From contig NW_001799177.1 in NCBI RefSeq assembly GCF_000165425.1, positions 696,347-760,346 of the forward strand: 64,000 nucleotides of DNA, read 5' to 3'. This DNA comes from Paramecium tetraurelia. Taxonomy: Eukaryota > Ciliophora > Oligohymenophorea > Peniculida > Parameciidae. Of this stretch, positions 14,690-25,383 are shown in pieces (the first letter of the stretch is position 1; every line of letters begins with the position of its first letter). A model generated the notes under the pieces. It made no database searches. It worked only from the letters and a program-made list of their open reading frames with translations, and was not told the origin of the DNA. A program made the position numbers and the translations under genes.

Positions 14690-15128
14690 TATTTATAGAT
14701 ATCAATTATATTAAGTATTTCAGCAATATCATCAAGTACACTCGATTTTTATTGATTTTATTACCTTTAATGTAGGGATCACTATTTATTTGAGTTCTCC
14801 AAGTTTCTCATCTATCAGTTCTATCTAATAGACATTATTCATATCATCATAAATTCAGTTCCATCAATCTACTGGAATTCCAAAACGTCCTTTATTCTTA
14901 TTTGAGATTCCTAAATTTAACATTAAAATAAAAATGAAAAATAGTAATCAAACCAAGCTATTGAAATAAACCTTATTATCATCAGAGGCATCATTAGTTA
15001 GGACTTAAATTTCAGTCCAATCCTATTTAAAGTCATCTCCAGTATTTGATTTAAATTATTGATTAGAATTCACTTAATCGTTTTCTTCGTTCCTCTTTCA
15101 AAGTATATTCAGAAATGAAAGAAGACAT
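14690..15128 (-). pseudogene. Broken small gene in several frames
   Basis: Between the CTP synthase stop and the next gene the minus strand carries coding-like peptides in three successive frames: MSSFISEYTLKE from ATG 15128, then NSNQQFKSNTGDDFKQDW, then KDVLEFQQIDGTEF, then YDDMNNVYQIELIDEKLGEL, and finally VLDDIAEILNIIDIYK. At two junctions (near 15090 and 14850) the frame changes by a single base and no GT...AG intron can be placed; between the second and third pieces a 61-nt intron would be needed, too long for this genome. I read this as a small gene with indels, or possibly sequence errors. No family recognised. Confidence 0.35.
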
Positions 15129-15183
15129 TATATAGAATCAATAATGTAAATTATCCTTAAGATATGAATAAATTTATTTATTA

Positions 15184-16222
15184 ATGGCATCTTAGAAATT
15201 GTTCATGTATCTCCAAAAAATGTAAGAATACTATAAAAAATTGCAAAAATAAGAAGCATTTTATATCATTTTAAGATTAGCTGCAATAGATTATAGCAAT
15301 TGTAGTAGTTTTTTCAAATCTTCACAAGGATGCAATTCCCCTGGAATAGTTTCAAAAGATATTGGGTAATTCTATATTTTATTAAAGAATGGAAAAAAAA
15401 ATTCAAAATTAACAATTAATTAAAATTATTTAGGAGCTTTAATTGCAAATAGCTGGTTAAGAAATTAGCAAGGCTCTCTATTTATTTTAAACCAAAATCC
15501 TAAAGGAAACATTTCACTAATTAAAATGGATTATTAAAGTATCACAACACTTGGAAAAAATAAAATTGATTATTGAAACCTCCAATTAAAGGAATGCTTT
15601 GAATCAATTAAAATAGAAGACAACATAAGCAAGAAAATTTGAGGCAGGATTGCTATTGCTTAATTTGAAAATTAAAAAAATTATATTAAGCAACCAATTT
15701 TATTTTTTTTATTCTTTTAAGGTTTAATCAATTCAGCATTACGCTAAAAAAACACAAAAACCAAAAAAGAAGCAAATAGAAGTTTCTTTTAAACCATAAG
15801 ATGAATCTTTGAAATTATTGAAACTGTACTAGTTTTTTATTAGATACTGTTATCGATATCCCTTTGATTAACTTAGAAAGTAACAATATTTAAGTTAGTA
15901 ATTTGATGTACCATTTAGAAGCAGTAACATTTTATAAAGATTATCAAATAATCAAATTTCTTAAGTTATACCATAATAATAATCCTAAATTTTTGAGTCT
16001 ATCCACGTTGCAGAAAATTAATAGTAAGAATAATAAGAAATCTCATAAAGTTAATTTCAAAAACCAAAGGTAGAAATCAAATAAACTGGAAAAATTGCTA
16101 GATCCATAAAACTATATTGTATATTAAATATATATGGTAGTGAACGAATACGAGAAGTAATAGTTATAAATCCAATAATCAAGAATTAAATCAAAACTTT
16201 ACAAAAAGCCCAAAGAAGCTGA
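15184..16222 (+). CDS. Hypothetical Gln/Lys-rich protein
   Basis: About 335 residues from ATG 15184 (MASQKLFMYLQKMQEYY) to TGA 16220-16222. One clear 22-nt intron near 15366 (GT...AAG); a second possible 27-nt intron near 16138 does not change the frame. The sequence is basic, rich in Gln, Ile and Lys, with amphipathic stretches that look like IQ or coiled-coil helices (QEISKALYLFQTKIL, KLLKLYQFFIRYCYRYPF) and a Gln-rich tract near residue 250. No known domain was recognised. The open frame is long for this A+T content, but with only one stop codon in the code an open frame alone is weak evidence. Confidence 0.55.
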
Positions 16223-16456
16223 AGAAATCTAAGTGAACAACCAAAAAAGACAACTCAACAATAAAAAATAGATTATTTGCTTGATTTTCTCAATAATAAT
16301 TTTTTGTATTGCTTTAGTCTTTTTATTTTAATGAAGTATATTATATAACAATAAAGTATATAAATTTATTAAATCAAAATCCTAATTGAAAATGTCATAA
16401 TTATTAAATCTTGATAGGATAACCATTTAATAATCATATTTAAATTGTTATTTTTT

Positions 16457-17157
16457 TCAAGAACTGATTAAAGTAAAAAATAAAACCATACCATCTCTAG
16501 ATTTGTTTTCATTACAATTTATAAATGAATACAAGATATTTTATAATAAATTTTATTTGAGATACTTGCAAAAATATGATGATACTTGAGTTTTAGGTGT
16601 TTTATTTTCTATCAGATTTCTAATCTTATCAACCGGAATTTCCTGCTTTTTAAATTTAAATTGATGACTTTAAAAATTACCAATAGATAATTATTTGATA
16701 TAATTGACAATTTTTTCCTTAGTTTTTCAGAATTTCTATTATCATATTACCAAGTTTAATTCTGTTTCCTCAGACTTTAGTCTACCTCATGTGTTCACCA
16801 ATTAACTTAATTTATAGTATATAAAACACTTAAACTCTGAAGATATTCATTCTATTTAATAAAATCTTTATTACTTTGTAGACATAATTAGAAAATAAAA
16901 TTGATAATTCTTCTAACCTTGAGATTAATTAATTTTCTTATAACATCAGCCTCTCTAAATTCCAATGGTACTTCTAAAATTTAATAAATATTTGTTTGTT
17001 GTATTATAATTTTGGTATCTTTCACAATTTAGATATATCAAATAATAACATAAAATACAAGCCCTAATGAAATAATTTTGGTAAAAAACTTTAAGTTAAT
17101 TATAATAGTAAGATCATAACTGTAGAAGCATTTGTATTTCAAGAAAAAGCTATTCAT
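16457..17157 (-). pseudogene. Decayed membrane-protein gene
   Basis: From ATG 17157 the minus strand reads MNSFFLKYKCFYSYDL and a hydrophobic segment, then an in-frame TGA. The same frame resumes as QILEVPLEFREADVIRKLI and LNLKVRRIINFIFQLCLQ, reaches a second TGA, continues as THEVDQSLRKQN, and then shifts frame to QEIPVDKIRNLIENKTPK and SRDGMVLFFTLISS before a final TGA at 16457-16459. The pieces read as coding sequence of one protein, but no plausible mini-intron removes both TGAs and the shift. Best explained as a decayed duplicate; its intact relative is not in the window. Confidence 0.45.
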
Positions 17158-17377
17158 AATTATTAAAATATTTAGTTGTGAATTTATTTATTATTATTCT
17201 TCTAAATTATGAATCTAGCCATTTTACATCCTAAATGAATGCTTGAATAAGCATTGAGTTTCTCTATTGTTATCTATGGATGTGAATGTATAATGTATAT
17301 ATAAGAGGAGGAATGAAAAACATTAAAATATTGAGTATAAAAATTATATTAAAAAAAGTATCCTTTATTTAAATTAT

Positions 17378-18194
17378 ATGTCTTCTTCTAGTTCATCGAG
17401 GTCACGGTCACCTAGGAAGAATAAGAAAAGAGTATATGTGACAGGCTATTCTCTTAAAGAGGATCAACATGATATTAAAAAGTTATTCAAAAAATTTGGG
17501 AAAATTGAAGAATTTGCTTGGAAAGGAAAATATTGTTTCATTGTAGATATCATGAATTAAATTGTAGGAATTTAAGGATCCTGAAGATGCAGAGAAAGCT
17601 GTTAAAAAAATGAATAAGGAAGAAGTAAAAGGATCGGTGTTATAAGTTGAGATGGCTCGTGGAAATAAGCCGAGCAAAAATAATGGGCTTTGTTATTCTT
17701 GCGGTCACTCAGGACATTTGTAAGTTTTATATCGTCTTAACAATATATTATAGAATACGATATATTTTATATCTATTCATTTACCTATTTTCATAGTGCT
17801 AAGAATTGCAGACATAGATCTTCATCTTCTAGTTCATCTAGCTCTAGCAGGTAAAGAATAGATAACAATAAATTATAGTGAGTCTAGAAAAAAACATAAA
17901 AAGAAACATAAAAAAAAGAAGAGTTCATCCAGTTCAGATTCCTCATCAAGTAGTTCATCGAGGGATAAGAAAAAGAAAGTGAATAAGAAGCGAAAGAGTT
18001 CTAAACAGAAATCAAAGTCCTCATCAAGAGGCTCTTCAAAAGACTCACACAATTCAGAGTCTTCCGGCTCGTACTTTTAAAGATGAATTCTGTTTAGCGT
18101 TGAAGGAGAAAAATAAGAAAGTAACAATATTAAAGATGACAAAAAACCTTAAGTTGAAGAGAATCAAATGAAGGGAGCTGATGGTAAGTAATGA
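17378..18194 (+). CDS. SR-type RNA-binding protein: RRM, CCHC zinc knuckle, RS domain
   Basis: Nuclear splicing or mRNA-handling factor of the SR class. Starts MSSSSSSRSRSPRKNKKR, then an RRM (RVYVTGYSL as RNP2, KYCFIEFKDPEDAEKA as RNP1), a CX2CX4HX4C knuckle (CYSCGHSGHFAKNC) and a long Ser/Lys/Arg tail. The order matches SRSF7/RSZ-type proteins. Four introns: about 17543-17567, a long one of roughly 79 nt inside the knuckle (about 17719-17797), one near 17850-17877, and a 27-nt one beginning GTACTTTTAAAG near 18070. Splicing the last skips an in-frame TGA at 18084 and extends the protein to ADGKQ and TGA 18192-18194. The knuckle intron is three times the usual length here, so it could be regulated. 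Confidence 0.85.
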
Positions 18195-18697
18195 AGTACC
18201 AATGATAATAAAATATAAATTAGTGACCAATACATTTAGTATTTAAAATATTTTGTACTCTATTCTCATTTTTATTAAAACTCCTTAAATTTTTATTTTC
18301 ATAATATTTTTAGTAATTAATAAAACTATTCAATTAAATATTCTTAACCATTAAAAGCTATAAATGTAATTTATTAATATTTTATTAAACATGGAGAGAT
18401 TAGAAAAGTTAAGAATATTTCTAATAGCTTAAAATAATTAATTTTTAGTTAATTGATAATATTTCATTAGTAAAAAAAACAAAAAATTGCAGTAATAGAA
18501 TTGAATTTAATTAATTTTAGATTTATTTTGAGAATAAAAGTAATGTGACTAAATTATAGATTTAATAAAAACCATATGCTTTGTATGACTTAAGAATTAG
18601 AAATTCTAATTATATTTTGATTATAAATAATGAATGTAAAATTTAATAAAGTATGAGTAAACTATTTACAATTAACAATCACGATTTCGTAATTAAA
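18195..18697. other. A+T-rich intergenic stretch, nothing recognised
   Basis: About 500 bases between the 3' end of the SR gene and the stop codon of the small minus-strand ORF. Reading both strands I see only A/T-rich sequence with no protein-like frame, no RNA-gene boxes and no repeat. Confidence 0.5.
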
Positions 18698-18916
18698 TCA
18701 TCTTATTTGACTGATTCCTTTATGGGGGAGTGAATTCATTTTCAATATAGAGGTTGGATTTTACATTTGATTGTCAAATTAATCAAAATCTAATTTTTTC
18801 GACACGCTTGAGATTTCCTCATTTGTAAAAGTTCTCTAAAATTTACTATTATATAGTGTGCTCGTCAGGTATAATTCTTTATTTAATGATTTGACTTTGC
18901 GAGGTGTAAAGGACAT
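18698..18916 (-). CDS. Small protein, 72 residues, unknown
   Basis: Begins MSFTPRKVKSLNKELYLTST and ends KMNSLPHKGISQIR before TGA 18698-18700, without needing an intron. The composition is balanced (Ser, Thr, Glu, Phe, Pro as well as Lys/Asn), unlike translated intergenic DNA here, and local G+C is higher than in the flanks. No domain or signal peptide is visible. It could be a short free-standing gene or a relic exon of a longer one. Confidence 0.5.
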
Positions 18917-19439
18917 TAACTGCTCAATAAATTTATTAATAAAAAAAAATAATAATGTGATTTTATTGATTAATTTTAGAACTGACTAATTCTGTATTTA
19001 AATAAAAATAAAATAATATAATTTAAAGTATTATTACATTAAACAAAGATTGAATATGTGTACATTAACAATCTTGTTAAATCATTTCTCATCTAATAAT
19101 ATAAATAAAATTAAGATATAAAATCAAATTCAAGGTTCTTTAATATTTTTATTACATTAACTATGGAAGCAATTTCAATAATCTTAAAAGTCTAAGATGT
19201 AGGAATACATTCCATTTTATCAAAATTTCTCATGTTCCTTGAAGAAAATGGAAATAAGATAAAACATTGAAGACATGATTCTATGTTTTTGTAAACTCTA
19301 AAATCAATTAATCAAAAATTAAGAACCTTTAATTAAAACATAGATTAATAAGAAATTAACTATATTATTATCATTCTAACTATCTTTATTGATGTATTAT
19401 TATTAATACATGTATCAAAACTAGATGTTTATCCAATAT
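18917..19439. other. Intergenic, A+T-rich
   Basis: No convincing gene. A plus-strand 34-codon ORF from 19164 (MEAISIILKVQDVGIH) and an antisense frame both look partly protein-like but short. They could be remnants of the decayed kinase copy next door. Confidence 0.35.
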
Positions 19440-19670
19440 TATTCTTACTGGTTAAATCGAGCTTATAAGTAGGATATTAGAAGTCTATTGACATAAAAAT
19501 AACATTAACTATTAATCGATGTATTTTTGTAATTCACTAGAATTCTCAAAGTAAATATTTAATATTCTAGAAATAACACAGTTGTTGAAATCATGTGAAA
19601 TACTTGTCAACATTTCATCTTTATATTTATCTCTCATCTTAAATTCATTAGATCAACTTCTAATCTTATA
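19440..19670 (-). pseudogene. Histidine-kinase H-box relic
   Basis: The minus strand reads KYKDEMLTSISHDFNN followed by ILNIYFENSSELQKYID and a short helix, then degenerates. This lines up with the dimerisation/phosphoacceptor region of the intact histidine kinase just downstream (LINSFSHELRTPLN), keeping the H-box histidine in SISHDF but losing the RTPLN part. Flanking sequence upstream has in-frame TGA and frame shifts, and no ATPase or receiver domain can be followed. A decayed tandem copy of the neighbouring gene is the simplest reading. Confidence 0.4.
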
Positions 19671-20058
19671 ACTATTCCTAAATAATATGAAAATGAGAAT
19701 TGTATGAATTTATATTCCAAACTATAACTGTATCGAATAGAAAATAGTTTAAAAATACTATAAAATTCAATACAATTTTATTTCATACTTAAAATGAAAA
19801 CAACTTCAAAATTATAAAGTAGCATCGTAGATATAAGCATAATCAATTTGAACTATAAAGATTGGAATTAGGATGCAGGATTAAAAAAATAAAAATTTAT
19901 TGAATTTTAGATTTCCATCAAGTAATTATTGATGAAAACATTGAATTTATTAATAATTTTACAGTTTATCTCGATCACTTAAACACTTATAGATAGCAGG
20001 TAACGGTAATGAAAATGTTGCTAAAAATTAATTAAAATCCAAAATATAAGTATTAGAA
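19671..20058. other. Intergenic or decayed sequence downstream of the histidine kinase
   Basis: A minus-strand hydrophobic reading (for example LIMLISTMLLYNFEVVF) is present without a start codon or continuous frame. It may be part of the decayed kinase copy; nothing else recognised. Confidence 0.3.
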
Positions 20059-22473
20059 TCAAAAATAATATTTATATAGTATTGTTTTGAGTCGACTATT
20101 TTCTATTGGTTTTGGGAGAATGTCCTTCATTCCACACTTATAAGCAGTATCGATATTCTCTTTGCTATCAAATGCGCTACACATAATGATGACTGTGCTA
20201 GTATTTTGTTATTCTAAAAATTATTAAATTTCCTTTGTGGCTTAATATCCATCAATCCCAGGCATATCAATATCCATGAAAATTAATTTGTAAGTGCAAT
20301 TACAAGTTTAGTATCGAGTTTTAATCATATCAATAGCCATTGATCCATCATATGCACTGTCGCATTTGATATTGAAATATTTCAAAACTGTTTTAAAGGC
20401 TAAATGGTTAAAAGGAATATCATCCACAATTAACACTTTTAAACAATTGCATTATCTTTTGAGATTGCTCTTGTATGGTTCCTATATGCCTTCATCAGTT
20501 GGTATAGTTAAGGCTTCATCATTCGATTACTAATCTTTCACAATGAATCTGTTATTTGTGTATTGATTCAATTAACTTGTAATGAATAATTCACCATTAT
20601 CACATAAATTTCTAGCTATTTAGCTTGATACTTTTAAGCCTAAGCCGACATATTGAATATAGTCTTCTTCCCCCCTTCTTGCCAGATCCACTTCAGTGTT
20701 TTATAGAATTTTATTGATTAACAATAGTTTCTCAGTAGAAATCCCACATCCTGTATCATAGACTTCGAATTGATACAATGATCCCACTTTTTAAATATTC
20801 AACTTAATGACCCCTTATTTTCTAGTAAATTTTACTGAGTTGTTCAAAAGATTTACTAATATTTGGAGGATTCTGTCGAAATCACTTCTGATAAAAGCAT
20901 CATTACAAGCTGAAATTATAAAGTCAATTTTCTTCTATTGGCATTCTGGTTTAAAATAATCTTCAATTGTTTGTATTAAATGAGATAATTTAAAAATGTA
21001 TGGCCTCAATTTAAATGTTTAAACTTCAAAATTTGCAAAATCCAATATATCATTTATTTGATGTAACAATTTTTTATTAGAGATTATCGCTGGTTTTAAA
21101 TATGTATCGTTCAAATCTGATTTAATTTCTTGTTTTAATGTTTGTAATAATGAGAGAGAACAATTTAAAGGAGTTCTTAATTCATGAGAGAAGGAATTAA
21201 TGAGCATTTATTAAAAATGATATCTGTCTTTCATGTCTATTTATTTCTCTTTTTTGGTAATATTTTTAAGAAGGATCAAATATCCTTTGGATGTCTCGTA
21301 TATCTTGATCTCATAAGCTTTTTAATTAGTTTAATCTCGATATTTAAGGGAATTCAAATTTTTAATAATTCCTGAACTTTTAAATTTATTGACAATTTAA
21401 GCAAAATCAATAAAATTGCTCTACTACTTATGCAAAGTTAGAGATATAGCTTTTTTTCGAGTCTAACTAAATGATTTCATTCTTCTTAGTTAAAAGTCTG
21501 ATCCTTATTCTTCGAAAGAAGTGATTATGGATCTTCTTTCGCATCTTAATGCAGTAGGATTCTATTGCTATTCTATCCATGCTCTAATTTTCATAATATA
21601 TATACTTACTTATGAATCATTATTAGTAGTTGTTGCTATAAATTATCTTCTTTGATAAGAGAACAATACTTTTTAGCCTTGTTATTAGAATTAACAATAT
21701 TATGATTGTTATCTAATAAACAAATTCCAATAGGGATATAGTTAAAGAAATCAATCACATCATTCGAATCATTTTGAGAAGGAATTTCATACTGAGTTAA
21801 TTTCCTTTGAGAATGGCAATTTAATTTACTGTCAGTTTGTTTTATATCCTAAAAATAAAAAAGTTAATACATGCAAATAAAAGTACACATTGAAGCTAAC
21901 AAAAATGATTCCTGTGTAAACCCAATCGATAATCTTGAAAGTGTGAAAATATATTAAACTTGCTCTCAATATATAAAAAGACAATAGAACAATTTTATAT
22001 TTAAGGTTGTAATTAATTGAGGCGATAATTAAAGGTCCGAAAGGTTAGTCATTAAAGCTCAATTCTAGAAGTAAAATGATCCTTATATATTTCCAAATAG
22101 GAGTTTATTTCCTATTCATTAACATATCGATTAAAATCGCTAATAAATTCACTGATGATATGACTATCAAATAAATATCATTTGAAAAACTTGCTGCAAG
22201 GAGAAGTTTAAGAGCAAATGTAAAATGTATTCCTCTTCTTCTTTTATAAAAAATCATATTATTTAATAATTCATTACTCTACTCAAATTCATTCGGGGTA
22301 TAACTAATTAATTATAATTCACTCTTTCGAATTTTCCAAAATTATTCAAAGTGAAATTAACAGCAAGAAAATAAGCCTATATTTAACTTAAAATTATCTT
22401 TTAACAAGGGAAATGTACATTTGTGGATTATTTAATAATATTAATAAATCTTTGAAAACAAAAAATCATCCAT
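20059..22473 (-). CDS. Hybrid histidine kinase with C-terminal receiver domain
   Basis: Two-component sensor kinase, about 790 residues. ATG at 22473 (MDDFLFSKIYQ); residues about 70-230 hold several hydrophobic helices (for example LKLLLAASF, YKIVLLSFYILRASLIYF), so it is a membrane sensor. A linker is followed by the H-box SFSHELRTPLN, the N-box region ILQILVNLLNNSVKFT, the G-box DTGCGIS, and a receiver domain with VLIVDDIPFN, phospho-acceptor Asp in FMDIDMPGIDGYQA and the Lys in LPKPIENS. The kinase would autophosphorylate on His and pass the phosphate to its own Asp. Ends TGA 20059-20061. A decayed relative lies just downstream, which suggests a tandem duplication. Confidence 0.88.
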
Positions 22474-22720
22474 TTTTGTACATATTGAGGGACATATTGT
22501 TATTTCCATAAAATATTCCTTCTTACTCAAATTATATATAATTAATTTTAATTTGAATAAATATTCAAATCTGATCATTAATATCAATCATTTAATTTTT
22601 CTTATATTTATAAATTGCAAATTATTAATAATATTCATATTATAAATATTAGATATAATAAATTATTCTTTATATAATTCGAGATATAATTTGTTTACTG
22701 TATTATATTGAAATTTCATC

Positions 22721-24380
22721 ATGCCATTTGTAAATTTGCGTATTGTTTTTTTTTATTTTCTTATTTTTTTAATTGCTCTTCCATTTTTTACATAATAACT
22801 CTCCATTTTGAACACATTCTGTATCCGCAAATCAATAACAGAATAAAAATTGCAAAAACAACAATCAGGAAAACCTCTGCATACCATTATGATTATGAAT
22901 CTAGCAATACTTCATTTACTACTAAATTAATAAAATGTTCCTCATGACACACTATGAACGGATCTATTTCAGCCTTCTCGCATTAAGTTGAATTAATTAA
23001 AATTGCATAAGATTACTCAATTTATTTAATAGACGAACAAACTATCTCTGGATTTTTATCCTTAATAATCAATCCATATAAATAATGAGGAGTCAATGCT
23101 AATGAATAATGATATTAAGTATCTGCTTTTTCATAATCTGTACCTTCAATTTCTTCAATTTTCTACAATAAGGGTATCATGAAGTCGGTATCATAATCAA
23201 AATTTTCATCAACAAATCCTCGATAAACATTGGTCTAAATTACTTTGTGTACATCATAACCAATTAAGAATTAAAAGTTTCCACAATTTTGAACTTCTTT
23301 TAATTGCATATCTTCTAAATAAAATTTATTGTAATAAAAGTCCTGATTTTTAAAATTAAACAAAATTTCTATTCCAAAAATAATCTTATCCTAAGATTAC
23401 CCTGTTTAAGCTATTACTAAAAACGAGTTCTTGTTATACACAAAAGATATCGGGTTTTCCAAAGGAATCTTAAATTCTACATAATTTATATATTATCATT
23501 ACCATTATCAGTGTATTCATTTTCATTTAAAGTGAAAAAGTGTATTCCAATTTTATCATCTAACAAAAAGAGTTAATCATTTTTAGTTTAGACTTTAATG
23601 ATGTTTAGATTTCCTGTTATTGTGTATGCATGGTTTAAGTTCTTTTCTTATATTTTGTATACCAATACTCCTTATTTTCCTGCTACTATGAATAATCTTT
23701 AATATTTTTCATCATAATGGACATAATTTATATTACTCACTTCCTCTAATTTGTGAAATTAAATTGGAGGCAAATTTCCATTTTACCATCCCTAATACTA
23801 AAAACTAATTGCTCCTTTTTCTGTCACTACAAAAATTTAATCATTTGCAACTACAAAGTGGGATTTCTTCTTTTAATCAATAGCTATTTATTCTGAGTAA
23901 TCCAAATGCTAGGATTAAACACTCATTTTCTTAAATTAATAGAAAAATTAGATATACCTTTAATTCATATCCATTAAAATCTAATTGCACCTTGAATATT
24001 TTGTTATCACTTCTTATCAGGTATGCTTATTAACCTACAACTACCATATCAGTAAAATTAAACTTGCTTTCATCAGGAAGCTAGATTTACAATTGATCTT
24101 CCACTTTTATTTTCCTTTCAAAATAAGAGCAGCCTTATTAATATAATTATGTATCATTGATTTTTTAATATTTGGTAATATCCTTCTTATCAATTAATCC
24201 TTCATAATAATATAATTCCAAGTCGAAAGCATTGGGATACTTTAAATGCTTGAAATCTTCAGTGCTGATTGAAATTTTTTAATCTGTTTAGTTGAACTTA
24301 TCAATTGTTATTTATGGAGTTCTTGTCCAATTACAGAAGGTTATTCCTAATAATACTGACAAAATTAATTATGAAATCAT
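22721..24380 (-). CDS. Type I membrane protein with putative beta-propeller ectodomain
   Basis: About 540 residues. ATG 24380 begins a clean signal peptide (MISQLILSVLLGITFCN). The ectodomain has repeated short beta-rich units (KFNFTDMVVVGQQAYLI, NDQIFVVTEKGAISF, YQRLFIVAGKQGVLVYKI, NDQLFLLDDKIGIHFF) resembling LVIVD-type propeller blades. Near the C-terminus one transmembrane helix (FLIVVFAIFILLLICGY) is followed by a basic Gln/Lys-rich cytosolic tail ending LQMA and TGA 22721-22723. An intron near 23937-23964 ends AAG. Topology suggests a cell-surface or endomembrane receptor or adhesion-type protein; the ligand is unknown and the propeller call is inferred from repeat spacing, not alignment. 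Confidence 0.75.
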
Positions 24381-24599
24381 ATTATAAATATTTTATCAAA
24401 CTTTTCTTTTAATCAAAAATTACCATAATCAATCAAGAATTCATTTCAAAAATCCCTCTGTTCTCATATTCCCAAGTCCTTTTCTTTTCTTATTTAAATA
24501 CTCTATAATTAAATCAAAACTCACAGCATAATCAGAATTAATACAAATAATTATTTGTTATTTGTTATATAGGGTAGAAAAAAATCAAAAGTGGAAGTC

Positions 24600-25205
24600 T
24601 CATAAATTACTTCTTTCAGTTTTTACTCTATTGAGATCTTTAGAATTTTTAAAAGGATGCTATGCTACGATTCCACTCGTTCCTGAAAATTTGCGTAGAG
24701 GTTAGGCAATAGTCAAGGGTTTAACTACTAGGGCTTTTTTAATATCCAAATGAACTGATTTAGAGATAGGATCTATTCTATTTGATGTCAATTTATTATG
24801 ATTTATTATTCTTTCTAGTTCATCCAACTGCTTATTTAGATGTTGATTCTACATTTTTAGCCTATCTGATTCTTTCAAACATAGGTTCATTTATTATCTT
24901 AATTGACATTCTTTCTAAATTTGCTACTCCAATTAATCTTTGAGATATGTATTTTCTAATTCTAATTCGTTAATTTTCTCAATCATTTATTAATTTTGAC
25001 TATTTTTACTCGAAGTAGATGTGCTAGCTGCTTGGAACTCATCTTAATCAACAAATGATACTATTTTCATTAAATCTACTTTGTTATTTCTCAATTCAAA
25101 TTCAGTCAATGATTGCAGGCTACTTTAAATGTTGGGTAGTTATGGATTCATAAGTAGCTCTGTTAATTATTCGATAGTTAAGGTTATTTTTGTATTACTA
25201 TTCAT
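24600..25205 (-). CDS. Small coiled-coil protein, unknown
   Basis: 201 residues in one intronless frame from ATG 25205 (MNSNTKITLTIEQLTELL) to TGA 24600-24602. Residues about 70-140 form a heptad-rich coiled coil (MIEKINELELENTYLKDQLE), followed by a basic Ser/Lys tail (PLRKFSGTSGIVAQHPF). Acidic N-terminal part with hydrophobic spacing. No named family. It is divergent from the C2-protein gene, with 178 bp between start codons. Confidence 0.7.
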
Positions 25206-25383
25206 TTTGTTAATTTAATTTAGAGATATTTCAATATTTTCTATAAATATAAACTTAAGTTAAAAAAGCATTCAAAAACTATCATAGAGACATTATAATG
25301 CAATTTAATCGTAAATTTAATTCCTCATTAGGTAATTCTTGTACCGAATTAAGAAATCGAATATAATATAAATAAATTTTAAT

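Noticed and set aside
18084-18086. TGA as the end of the SR-protein gene
   Set aside because: It falls in a 27-nt GTA...TAG intron; splicing gives a coding-like tail to 18194.
18698-18916. Possible snRNA in a relatively G+C-rich patch
   Set aside because: No U1, U2, U4 or U6 signature sequences; the minus strand reads as a clean short protein.
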